58,552 bases of DNA from Ensifer adhaerens (GTDB taxonomy: Bacteria; Pseudomonadota; Alphaproteobacteria; Rhizobiales; Rhizobiaceae), in assembly GCF_001270265.1 (NCBI RefSeq), contig NZ_LGAP01000036.1, forward strand, positions 1-58,552, read 5' to 3'. The translations under genes were made by a program, and so were the position numbers. Within the stretch, counting starts at the first letter, position 1; every line of letters begins with the position of its first letter. Shown piece by piece: positions 43,910-51,937 of this stretch. Below the pieces are notes generated by a model, which did no database searches, was not told the origin of the DNA, and worked only from the letters and a program-made list of their open reading frames with translations.

Positions 43910-45000
43910 CCGAGCAGCTTATTACCGCTGCCGACATGGAGGCGATCGCCATCGGCGGTGCCTATCTCGGCACCGGCGGCGGTGGCGATCCCTATATCGG
44001 CAAGCTGATGGCCAGGACCGCGATCGAGGCGAATGGCCCTGTCCGTGTGGTCCAGCCCGAAGCTGTTGCCGATGACGCGCTTTGTGTTCCCGTCTTCATG
44101 ATGGGGGCGCCGACGGTGATGGTGGAGAAGCTGCCGCGCGGTGACGAAGCGCTAGAGGCGCTGCACCAGCTTGAGAGGTTTCTCGGGCGCAAGGCCGATG
44201 CCCTGATCTGCGTGGAGGCCGGCGGTCTGAACTCGACCATCCCGTTTGCAGTGGCCGCCGCAACGGGCCTGCCGCTCATCGACGGCGACGGCATGGGCCG
44301 GGCTTTCCCTGAGTTGCAGATGGTGAGCTTCACCATGCATGACATCAGCGCCACGCCGCTGGTTCATGCCGACGACAAGGGCAACAGCTCGATCATCAAT
44401 GCGGTCTCGAACCTGTGGACCGAACGCTTGGCTCGCGTCCAGGCGATCCAGATGGGCGGTGCCAGCCTTGTGGCTGCCTATCCGATGACCGGGGCGCAGA
44501 TGAAGGCAGGGATCCTGCGCGGCACGCTCAGTCTCATTAAGGGCATCGGCGAGACGATTGCCGCCGAGCGCGCCGCCAAGCGCCACCCCGGTATCGAGCT
44601 TCGCGAGCAGTTCGATGGGCGGCATCTGTTCACCGGCCGGGTCGTCGACGTCGACCGGGCGACGACCGGCGGTTTTGCGCGGGGCAGGGCCGTGCTCAAG
44701 GGAATCGACGGCTTTGCTGGCCGCACGTTCGAAGTCGCGTTCCAGAACGAGTTTCTGGTCGCCCGTAGCGACGGCGGACAGGTCATCGCGTCCACGCCGG
44801 ATCTCATCTGCGCGCTCGACGCCGATGGCGGACTGCCGGTCACGACCGAACAACTGCGTTACGGCCTGACGGTCGAATTCACCGGGCTTCCGTGCGATCG
44901 CCAGTGGCGGACGGCGAAGGGGCTCGAACTCGCTGGCCCCGGATACTTTGGTTACGACCACGCCTACGAACCGGTCGAGGCGCTCAATCCGGCCGCCTGA
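43906..45000 (+). CDS. DUF917-family protein, second copy
   Basis: A 364-residue paralogue of the preceding gene. The same loop reads YLGTGGGGDPYIGKL (20-34), and DGDGMGRAFPELQMVSFTMH repeats the second block. It lacks the N-terminal extension of about 12 residues seen in copy one. It starts within the copy-one stop (ATGA, 43906-43909) and ends 59 bp before the binding-protein gene. Tandem non-identical DUF917 genes next to HyuA point to a two-subunit enzyme or consecutive reactions; both are inferences. Confidence 0.82.
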   Translation: MTEQLITAADMEAIAIGGAYLGTGGGGDPYIGKLMARTAIEANGPVRVVQPEAVADDALCVPVFMMGAPTVMVEKLPRGDEALEALHQLERFLGRKADALICVEAGGLNSTIPFAVAAATGLPLIDGDGMGRAFPELQMVSFTMHDISATPLVHADDKGNSSIINAVSNLWTERLARVQAIQMGGASLVAAYPMTGAQMKAGILRGTLSLIKGIGETIAAERAAKRHPGIELREQFDGRHLFTGRVVDVDRATTGGFARGRAVLKGIDGFAGRTFEVAFQNEFLVARSDGGQVIASTPDLICALDADGGLPVTTEQLRYGLTVEFTGLPCDRQWRTAKGLELAGPGYFGYDHAYEPVEALNPAA

Positions 45001-45059
45001 CGGCGACCGCACCCAAAGCAATGAAAATCAACGACAATCAACGAAAAGGGAACTGAGAC

Positions 45060-46637
45060 ATGAAGAGAACACTCATCACAGGGCTGCTTCTGGGGCTGGT
45101 GCAGACGACGGCACTCACCGCCCCGGCCGCGGCTCAGGAGAAGGTGTCGATCGTCGTCAACGCGACGCAGGAATTCGGCACCATCGATCCCGGCAAGATC
45201 AACGACTACACCGAATACATGGCGGCCGTGAACCTCTATTCGGGCCTGACGACCGTGAACCCGGACGGTTCCGTGGTGCCGGAACTTGCCGAAAGCTGGA
45301 GCGTTTCCGACGACGACAAGACCTATACCTTCAAGCTGAAGGAAGGTACGACATTTCAGGATGGTACGCCGGTCAAGGCCTCCGATGTCGTCTACACCGT
45401 CAAGCGCCTGCTCGCGATCAACGAAGGTCCATCCTACCTCTTCACCGATATCGTCGATCCGGCCAAACTGAAAGTCGTCGATGACAGGACCGTCGAGATC
45501 GGGCTGAAGAAAGTCTACGCACCGTTCATCAGCAACACGCCGCTGATCCTCGTTCTCAACGAAAAGCTGATCCGGGAAAACAGCAAGGAGGAATGGGGCA
45601 CGGACTACCTGACGGATCATCCGGCCGGCGCTGGGCCTTACATGCTGTCATCCTGGCAGCGCGCCTCGCAGATGGTCGTCAATCGCTACGAGGGCTATCA
45701 CGGCGGCTGGACCAAGGGTAAGCCGATCGACGAGATCCGTTTCGTCATCACCCATGACGAAGCAACGGTGAAGGCGCTTGCGGCAAAGGGCGAACTCGGC
45801 ATGTCGGCACGCGCTCAGGCGAACGAGACCTTCGAGGCGATCGAGAAGATGCCGGGCTACAAGATCTTGCGCGGCACGACGGCGACCGGCTTCTACATCA
45901 AGATGAACACCAAAATCCCACCGACCGACGATATTCACGTCAGGCGTGCGATAGCGCTTGCAACCGACTACGAGACGGTGCGCAACGTCATACATCCGGG
46001 CGAGCCGATGAACGGACCTTTGGCATCCGTGTTCAAGGATGCCTATCTCAACGACCTGCCCGCACCGGAGTACAACCTGGAGAAGGCGAAGGAAGAGCTT
46101 GCCAAGTCGAAATATGCCGGCAAGGGGCCGATCAAACTCAGCCACACCTACGTCACGGGTCTGGCCTTCGAAGAAGACATCGCGCTCTTGATGCAGGCCA
46201 ATCTCGAACAGATCGGCATCGAGCTCGACATCAAGCCGGAGCCTTGGAACCGCATCACCGAACTGGCCGCCAAGGTGGAGACGACGCCTGCGACCACCCA
46301 GGTCTTCTACGGCCCGACGTATCCGTCGCCCGACAGCGTCTTCTACGTGCAGTATCACTCCAAGGCGAAAGGCACCTGGGCCTCTATGGAGTGGCTGCAG
46401 GATCCGGAAGTCGATACCTTGATCGACAAGTCACGCGAGACGCTGGATGCCAGAGCGCAGAATGACCTTTACAAGGAGATCCAACGCAAGGTCACCGAGG
46501 CGCAGGCTGATGTGTTCCTGACGGTGGAGTCCCAACGTTACGCGGCAAGCAAATGCTTGCAGGGTTACGCCTACATCCCGATGCAAAGCTGGGACCTGAA
46601 CTTCTCGCGCTTCTGGTGGGATTGCCAAGCCGACTAA
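45060..46637 (+). CDS. Oligopeptide-type ABC transporter binding protein (family 5)
   Basis: A 525-residue family-5 extracellular solute-binding protein. A Sec signal peptide (MKRTLITGLLLGLVQTTALT, then APAAA, cleavage near 25) precedes the mature start QEKVSIVVNATQEFGTIDPG. Family features are LYSGLTTVNPDGSVVPELAE and SWSVSDDDKTYTFKLKEGTT, with GAGPYMLSSWQ and HVRRAIALATDY later. The gene closes the operon, an unusual place for a binding protein, which normally comes first. Its C-terminal two cysteines could pair. The ligand is unknown; a modified amino-acid or hydantoin-like compound is suggested by the HyuA and DUF917 neighbours. Confidence 0.92.
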   Translation: MKRTLITGLLLGLVQTTALTAPAAAQEKVSIVVNATQEFGTIDPGKINDYTEYMAAVNLYSGLTTVNPDGSVVPELAESWSVSDDDKTYTFKLKEGTTFQDGTPVKASDVVYTVKRLLAINEGPSYLFTDIVDPAKLKVVDDRTVEIGLKKVYAPFISNTPLILVLNEKLIRENSKEEWGTDYLTDHPAGAGPYMLSSWQRASQMVVNRYEGYHGGWTKGKPIDEIRFVITHDEATVKALAAKGELGMSARAQANETFEAIEKMPGYKILRGTTATGFYIKMNTKIPPTDDIHVRRAIALATDYETVRNVIHPGEPMNGPLASVFKDAYLNDLPAPEYNLEKAKEELAKSKYAGKGPIKLSHTYVTGLAFEEDIALLMQANLEQIGIELDIKPEPWNRITELAAKVETTPATTQVFYGPTYPSPDSVFYVQYHSKAKGTWASMEWLQDPEVDTLIDKSRETLDARAQNDLYKEIQRKVTEAQADVFLTVESQRYAASKCLQGYAYIPMQSWDLNFSRFWWDCQAD

Positions 46638-46640
46638 CGC

Positions 46641-46717
46641 ATGTCGCCCGACGTGTGCAGCGGTTTCGGGAAAACGGCATGCGAAAAAGCCAAGACCTGA
46701 AGCAGGTTACATGAATC
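46641..46717. repeat. Rhizobial intergenic palindromic repeat, copy 2
   Basis: Shares with 14449-14525 the block order ATGTCGCCCGACGTG, then TGCAGCGGTTTCGGG, then GGCATGCGAAAAAGCC and AAGACCTGAAGC. Copies are about 70-75% alike by eye, as expected of an old dispersed element. It begins 4 bp after the binding-protein stop. Confidence 0.68.
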
Positions 46718-46747
46718 CGTTCGGGTGCAGCGTACTTTAAATGGAAA

Positions 46748-46777
46748 GCCCTGCTTTGCGGGAGCGCAAAGCAGGGC
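46748..46777. terminator. Bidirectional terminator hairpin
   Basis: Perfect 13-bp stem (46748-46760 against 46765-46777, core GCCCTGCTTTGCG) with a GGAG loop. Pyrimidines (CCCTTTCT) follow on the plus strand and TTTCC on the minus strand. It closes the ABC-HyuA operon from one side and the minus-strand small gene from the other. Confidence 0.8.
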
Positions 46778-46819
46778 CCTTTCTGTGCCACCGGCGAAAT
46801 TGATATCGACCCCGCCTGC

Positions 46820-47056
46820 TCAGCAGTTTCCGAGGCTGGCGCGGCTCATGAGTTCGTTGGTCAGCAGTGCGGTCTTGTCGCCGCATTCCTCGACTTCCTT
46901 GAGCAGAGCGGCAAGCGCCAGCTCGAGGCAATATTGAACGCCTTCGATATTCAGTGTGCGCGAAGAATCGCGTGCGTAGGTGACAAGGCGGGCCAGCGCC
47001 AGCAGCTCCTTTTCCTTGTCTTCAGGTTCAAAGGACATGGCGATCGAAGATTGCAT
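46820..47056 (-). CDS. Small hypothetical protein (78 aa)
   Basis: A 78-residue protein of unknown function, rich in Leu and Glu, with predicted helices (KEKELLALARLVTYARDSSR and IEGVQYCLELALAALLKEVE). ATG at 47056 is preferred because GGGGA lies in front; a Met 15 codons upstream has no ribosome site. It has no signal peptide. It lies 120 bp after tfuA on the same strand, with a possible promoter between, so it could be either a separate gene or a distal member of the RiPP cluster. Confidence 0.55.
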   Translation of the reverse strand: MQSSIAMSFEPEDKEKELLALARLVTYARDSSRTLNIEGVQYCLELALAALLKEVEECGDKTALLTNELMSRASLGNC

Positions 47057-47176
47057 GATTTTCCCCAGTTCCCTGCGGATCAGCGCGATCCACTTCAACA
47101 TGTCAAATCATAGCGTGACTTTTTGTCAGCGCGCGTGACACGAGCGTGACACACGTTGCATGGGAAATTCGTACGC

Positions 47177-47902
47177 TTAAGATGAAGCGGCAAGTTGATT
47201 GAGCAACCGCTTCCAAAGGCTTGTAGAATTGAATGCCCAGCCTTCCGGCGTCGCTCGCCGCCGGTCAGGGGCAGAGCAAATGGTATCGAGCAGTTCCAGG
47301 GCGTCGAGGCGCTTCTGGTTGATCGCCCCGCCCGCCAGAAGCGCTTCCATCCGTTTGTGATCAGTGCCTTCTGGAAGCTTTGCACGCGCCACGATCGTCG
47401 GCCAGCGGCGCTGCTTGTAAAAGATCTCGGCCGCCGCCATCCGCAGTTGTGCGGCAGAGGCGGCGTCGATCTGTTGACGCGCGTGCAAATCCTCAAGCGT
47501 CGCCACGACATTGACCAGCGGCAGGGTCAAAGGCAGATAACCCAGTTCCGCAGGGCCGTGCAGAAGGGCGACATCGGCATCGTCATCAAGCTCGCCTGCC
47601 GCATATTGCCGATAGATCCTGCCGATGCCGATCATGCCGAAGGCTGCGCATTCGGCGGCGCGAAGCGCGCCCATGCTGGCCGCGCCGTAGACGCCCACAC
47701 CTTGGGAAAGCGCAAACAGGATCTCCTTGTGCCAGACGGGCGCTACCTGTTCGAAGTGGCCGTCAACGAGCCCGATGACAGTTGCGCCGTCCTGCGTGGC
47801 TCGCAAGATGTCGCCTTGCACGGCCGGCGGTCGCAGCTCGATGTCGGTGCCGACAAGCGCTTGCGCGTCCGGCAAGGTCGGCCCGGCAAAGAGGATCTTC
47901 AT
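47177..47902 (-). CDS. TfuA-like protein
   Basis: A 241-residue protein of the TfuA family, the YcaO partner that supplies or directs sulfur in thioamide formation (for example in methyl-coenzyme M reductase and, in rhizobia, near trifolitoxin genes). Characteristic blocks are TVIGLVDGHFEQVAPVWHKE (41-60), the GAASMGALRAAECAAFGM loop (73-90) and DDDADVALLHGPAELGYLPL. It overlaps the YcaO gene by 4 bp (47899-47902), so the two are translationally coupled. TfuA together with YcaO marks a backbone-modifying RiPP or protein-thioamidation system. Confidence 0.87.
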   Translation of the reverse strand: MKILFAGPTLPDAQALVGTDIELRPPAVQGDILRATQDGATVIGLVDGHFEQVAPVWHKEILFALSQGVGVYGAASMGALRAAECAAFGMIGIGRIYRQYAAGELDDDADVALLHGPAELGYLPLTLPLVNVVATLEDLHARQQIDAASAAQLRMAAAEIFYKQRRWPTIVARAKLPEGTDHKRMEALLAGGAINQKRLDALELLDTICSAPDRRRATPEGWAFNSTSLWKRLLNQLAASS

Positions 47903-49149
47903 GCGATCTCCAGGGCGTGCGACAGTGCCCGTGCGCCGAAACGGCGCTTGCGTGCTCCATCAGGATTTTCGAGTTCCGGCACGAAGACCTTGACCACGGA
48001 AAACGGTAGCGGCTCGGCGAGCAGCGGAACCGCAACCACGGTGGAGATGCCGGCGCGCATGAGGGCTTCAATGACGTGCGCGAGCAAAGCGTTTTCGCCC
48101 TTGCCTGCAGCCCAGGCAAGTGGGTTTCGGGTGCAAGGCGAGGCCTCGAACAGTTGCTGTGTCTCGCGCGGCAGCCTGCGGGTGAAGGTTTCCGGAAAAA
48201 CGTCGTCGCGCGCGCCGCTGATATAGGTGAGGCGCGACTGCGCGGCCTCGGTAATGGCCCGGATCGCGGCGCATCGCGGATCGGGATGGGCGCCATGCCC
48301 GATGGTGACGTCATGGTAGCGCGGCTCTTTGGCGTCGCGGATGCCGGCATCCGCGATAACGGCGGACAGGCAGGGAATGCCGATGTCGCTTGTCATGTCG
48401 AACAGGCGAAGCGTCAGGCCCGCGGTGGCGATCCGGCTTGTCATGTCGTTAATGATGGGATCGTCGAACAGATCCGCGTCGATGCAGGTGCGCAGTCGCG
48501 CCGTCAGGGGCAGTAGTCGCCACAAGGTTTCGGCATCGCGTTCGATCCGCTCCAGCAGGCCGTGCAGAACCGCCTCGCCTTCGGTGTTGCCGGAGGCAAG
48601 CCCGTCCGACGATTGCCAGTAGCGGCAGCGCTCAAGTGTGCGGTCGAGCAGTGCGGCATGAAACGGTACGAATGTCGTTTGCTGACGGAGAAGATCGACA
48701 CCGCGCAGCCACGCCGTCGGTTCGGCATCGCTAAGGTCGGCCTCGCCCGCTGCCACAAGGCCGGGAAGGGTGAGCGCTCGTTCGCCCTTTTCCAATAGTG
48801 TACGTCGCGTCGCGTGCACTATTGGTGCTGACGGGTTGCAGGCGACCGCGCGCTCCAGCGCTTCCATCGCCGCCGATACCTTTGCGCCGATATCGGTGAT
48901 GCCTTTGCCCTGGTTGATGACGATCGACTTCGCATTTGGCGAAACCGCGTTCCACACGGGTATGCCGATGCTGTCGAGCCCGGTCAGACGGGCAAGCCGG
49001 CTGATGCCGAAAGCGGGCAACAGAGGAGCGACGCGCGCGAAGGTCTCTTCGGGCGCGCAGACACGGTCGGAGTAATGATCTGCAGTGAAAGGATTGCCTG
49101 AAATCGGGCGGCTTTCGCTCGCCCGATCTGGATGTGTGGCCGAAACCAT
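47899..49149 (-). CDS. YcaO-family cyclodehydratase/thioamide synthetase
   Basis: A 416-residue YcaO enzyme that uses ATP to activate a peptide backbone amide for azoline or thioamide formation. The ATP/Mg-binding residues are suggested by SAAMEALERAVA (92-103, S-x-x-x-E-x-x-E style) and by SSDGLASGNTEGEAVLHGLL followed by ERIERD (180-205). The C-terminus ends ARALSHALEIA without the Pro-rich tail of the stand-alone E. coli YcaO. It is followed by tfuA (4-bp overlap) and preceded by an 18-bp gap to a 75-residue peptide gene, forming a minimal RiPP set. Thioamidation is the predicted chemistry because TfuA, not an E1-like partner, is present. Confidence 0.86.
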   Translation of the reverse strand: MVSATHPDRASESRPISGNPFTADHYSDRVCAPEETFARVAPLLPAFGISRLARLTGLDSIGIPVWNAVSPNAKSIVINQGKGITDIGAKVSAAMEALERAVACNPSAPIVHATRRTLLEKGERALTLPGLVAAGEADLSDAEPTAWLRGVDLLRQQTTFVPFHAALLDRTLERCRYWQSSDGLASGNTEGEAVLHGLLERIERDAETLWRLLPLTARLRTCIDADLFDDPIINDMTSRIATAGLTLRLFDMTSDIGIPCLSAVIADAGIRDAKEPRYHDVTIGHGAHPDPRCAAIRAITEAAQSRLTYISGARDDVFPETFTRRLPRETQQLFEASPCTRNPLAWAAGKGENALLAHVIEALMRAGISTVVAVPLLAEPLPFSVVKVFVPELENPDGARKRRFGARALSHALEIA

Positions 49150-49167
49150 GCGCTAGCGCGCCGAGAC

Positions 49168-49395
49168 TTAGCCGTCCATGAACCCGCCGGACACTGAGCC
49201 GGCGGAGTTGGCGCGGACGGCGAAGTTGACGCCCTTCACCACCGTGGCGCCGGCATTTCTGTGCTCATTGGCCGAAGCCAAGGCGCCCGTGAGCGGGTCT
49301 ACGATGCGCGTGACGGTGCCCGTCCCGAGATCGGCCAGCCACAGGCCATCGTCGCCCTCAACGCCAAATACAACTACCTGAGTTGTCGTCGTCAT
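49168..49395 (-). CDS. Candidate RiPP precursor peptide (75 aa)
   Basis: A 75-residue peptide 18 bp upstream of ycaO on the same strand. The N-terminal half (FGVEGDDGLWLADLGTGTVT with RIVDPLTG, residues 10-37) reads like one NHL/Vgb-type beta-propeller blade and may serve as the leader recognised by the YcaO-TfuA pair. The C-terminal tail (VKGVNFAVRANSAGSVSGGF, then MDG) is rich in Gly, Ala, Ser and Asn and has no Cys, so any azole would have to come from Ser or Thr; backbone thioamides, often next to Gly, are more likely. ATG at 49395 has AAGGGGAAAG in front. No named family is recognised. It could also be an unrelated small protein that binds the pair. Confidence 0.65.
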   Translation of the reverse strand: MTTTTQVVVFGVEGDDGLWLADLGTGTVTRIVDPLTGALASANEHRNAGATVVKGVNFAVRANSAGSVSGGFMDG

Positions 49396-49430
49396 CAACT
49401 TTCCCCTTGTCCCTCATGTGGTGATGATAC

Positions 49431-51299
49431 TTAGAAACCGGCCTTGCGCAGGCCTTCGCAGTAATGAGTGCGTTGCCATTCCTCGCGGAACGGAACGATC
49501 GTGATCCACTTGTCCAGGTTGAAGTCCGGGTGGACCTCAAACGTCTTGCGCACGTATTGGCCAGCCTTCTTGCGATTGCCGAGCATACCCCAGCTCGCCG
49601 CGGCGAGACGATCGGCCGGGGTGGGATCGCGCATGCGTTCGATATAATCAAGTGCTTGATCGTATTGAGAAAGTGAGTAGCAGGCGCCGGCGGCGGTCCA
49701 GAAATATTCGTCCGGAGCCATCGGATTGAGATTGATCGCCGCTTCGATCTTGCGCAGGCCGCCATCCGGGCGCGAGGCCTGCACCAGCGTATCGGCGTAG
49801 CTGGCAATCACATTGGCATGCTGCGGGCTGAGCGCTTCGGCTCTCTCATGGAATTCGATGCTTTCGTCGAACTGCCGGCTGTAGAGCTTGACGACGCCGA
49901 GTTCGCGGTAGCCCGCCGCAAGCGTATCGTCGATCGCAATCGCATCTCGAGCGTGCTGTTCGGCGAGAGCCAGAAGTTCGCTGTCGCCGCGGGCGGTCAG
50001 AAGCCACTCCACGAAGTAGCTTCGGGCAAGCCCGCTCATCGCCGGAGCCAGATCGGCATTCTGACTGAGCGCCTCGCGGAAGCTCTTTCGGGCACGCCGG
50101 ACCTCCGGCAGATTGAGTTGCTTGAGATAGCGTTGGCCGAGCAGGTAGCTGCGATAGGATCCGCCGTTGCTCTCATAGGCCTTGCGCATGGTCTCATTGC
50201 GCTCGACCTGGCTGGCAATGGCAAATGCGATCTGTCGGGCGATCTCCTGGCGCGACTTCATCAAGCCATCGTCATCCAGCGTGAAGCGGTCGGCCCAGAT
50301 CACTTCGTCATTGGCAAAGAAGATCAGCTGCGTGAACAGCGTTTGTCGATTGCCCTCGTTCGTCAGCCGGGTATCGAGGATATAGCTGATGGCGTGTTGT
50401 TCGTAGGTGCTGGCCTTGTCTGCCTGCAGGCTGATCTGCGCTGCCGTGTAGGGCGCAATCACCGAGACCGAACGGAGCGCGCAAAGTCCAATCGTGACGT
50501 CCTCGATCAGGCAATGAGCGAAAAGCGTGGCAGCCGCGTCGGCATTGCCGGCACCCGGCGGCAGCAGCACCACGCGCGGCGGGCGCGTCTCGCCCATGGT
50601 CTCCAGCAGTGGGCCGTTGGTCAAGGCGGACAGTGGCGACGCCTTGGCAGTTGCTGCCACCAGTCCGCCGCCCGGCAGAAGGCGCGCGTCATACTGGCGG
50701 CCCTCCGAGGCCAGGACGGTCTTAAGGATCTTGCGAACCTCGTCGTCGGGGTTCTGTTCTAGAAGCTTGACCGCAGCGGATTTGACGAGCTTTCGATCTG
50801 TGCCGGTGGCATTCTCGGCCGCGTTGACCAGGCTCTCGCGCAGCAGCGCCGAATGATCGGCGCGTTGCTGCTCGATCCAGTCGTGAAGCGCTCGGCCCTG
50901 CGACTTCAAGTCCTTGAGAAAATCGTCACGGAATTTCTCCGCGGCCCACCGCAAGCGCGATAGCGCGTCCTGGTCGGCGTTCCGGCCGATGTCGTCGAGA
51001 TCGCTCGCAACCGCATCCGGCTCCAGCCGGACCGTCGACGGCGAGAAGCTGAGGAACGTGTGGCCGAGTTCTTCCTGCCGTGACGTTACGCGGGAGATCG
51101 TCTTGCGCAGATTGACGAAGGCCTGGCTCGGAACGATTTCGTCCCACAGAAGCTTGGCCACATCGTTTCGAGACTGCTCGCGATGGCCGCCGGCGATCGC
51201 TTGAGCGAGAATAAGCAGACCCTTTTCCGGGAAGGCAACATCGCACTCGTCTTCGTCGACAAGGCGCAACCGCCCCAGGGTCTGCAATCTGAATTTCAT
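49431..51299 (-). CDS. SARP/BTAD-type transcriptional regulator with TPR
   Basis: A 622-residue regulator of the SARP class. The N-terminus (about 1-90) is an OmpR-like winged helix (LGRLRLVDEDECDVAFPEKG, then LLWDEIVPSQAFVNLRKTIS), followed by a BTAD region to about 200. A middle segment (PPRVVLLPPGAGNADAAATL) recalls the adenylyl-cyclase-associated linker of such proteins. TPR repeats fill 390-600 (RSYRSYLLGQRYLKQLNLPE-like, AIAIDDTLAAGYRELGVVKL). It ends 35 bp upstream of the precursor-peptide gene on the same strand. Actinobacterial SARPs often control peptide or antibiotic clusters, so a cluster-specific activator is a reasonable inference. Confidence 0.8.
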   Translation of the reverse strand: MKFRLQTLGRLRLVDEDECDVAFPEKGLLILAQAIAGGHREQSRNDVAKLLWDEIVPSQAFVNLRKTISRVTSRQEELGHTFLSFSPSTVRLEPDAVASDLDDIGRNADQDALSRLRWAAEKFRDDFLKDLKSQGRALHDWIEQQRADHSALLRESLVNAAENATGTDRKLVKSAAVKLLEQNPDDEVRKILKTVLASEGRQYDARLLPGGGLVAATAKASPLSALTNGPLLETMGETRPPRVVLLPPGAGNADAAATLFAHCLIEDVTIGLCALRSVSVIAPYTAAQISLQADKASTYEQHAISYILDTRLTNEGNRQTLFTQLIFFANDEVIWADRFTLDDDGLMKSRQEIARQIAFAIASQVERNETMRKAYESNGGSYRSYLLGQRYLKQLNLPEVRRARKSFREALSQNADLAPAMSGLARSYFVEWLLTARGDSELLALAEQHARDAIAIDDTLAAGYRELGVVKLYSRQFDESIEFHERAEALSPQHANVIASYADTLVQASRPDGGLRKIEAAINLNPMAPDEYFWTAAGACYSLSQYDQALDYIERMRDPTPADRLAAASWGMLGNRKKAGQYVRKTFEVHPDFNLDKWITIVPFREEWQRTHYCEGLRKAGF

Positions 51300-51328
51300 C
51301 TGGCTATCTCATCGGCAACCGGTGACGC

Positions 51329-51787
51329 CTATCCATGCAGGTCAGGGGCGTGCGCAGTGCTGCCGTGGGCGGCGACTGTTTCTGCCTCGGGCGTCTGTGC
51401 GACGGCGGCCACCAGCGAAATGATCTTCTTGCGCAGGATCGGGTCGGTAATCTTCAAAAAGGCCCGATTGAGCGCAATACCCTCCTTCGACGACACGAAG
51501 GACGAGATTTCGTTGGGCTCGCGCACATCGCCAAGGCCTGCCCGGGGAGCCGCACCCTCTTCGCCTTCCTGGAAGAAAAAGCTTGGGTGAACGCCGAGAA
51601 CATCGGCGATTGCCTGCAACCGGCTCGCTCCGATGCGATTCGTGCCCTTTTCATACTTCTGAACCTGCTGGAACGTGATGCCAAGGCCGTCTGCCAGCTT
51701 CTCCTGGCTCAACCCGGCCATCAACCGACGCATCCTGACGCGGGAACCGACAAAGACATCAATCTGGCTGGGTGCTTTTGTGTTCAC
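51329..51787 (-). CDS. XRE-family HTH regulator
   Basis: A 152-residue regulator with an XRE helix-turn-helix at about 12-66 (VGSRVRMRRLMAGLSQEKLA, LGITFQQVQKYEKGTNRIG) and a C-terminal region (about 70-150) resembling the rhizobial small-XRE group. The start is GTG at 51787 with GGAGG in front. It lies 29 bp upstream of the SARP gene on the same strand and is the first gene of the array. It may sense growth phase or stress and switch the cluster; this is inferred from position only. Confidence 0.85.
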   Translation of the reverse strand: MNTKAPSQIDVFVGSRVRMRRLMAGLSQEKLADGLGITFQQVQKYEKGTNRIGASRLQAIADVLGVHPSFFFQEGEEGAAPRAGLGDVREPNEISSFVSSKEGIALNRAFLKITDPILRKKIISLVAAVAQTPEAETVAAHGSTAHAPDLHG

Positions 51788-51937
51788 GTGTGTTTCCTCC
51801 GCATGTAAGCGTGATCAAATCATACATATGAGTTTGCTCGAATAAATGACTCGATGCAATCACTACGCGCCAAAACATGGATAATTGCGCTGTGTGACGC
51901 CGAACGCTCCCTTTGCATGGCCGACGTTACGGCCGTT

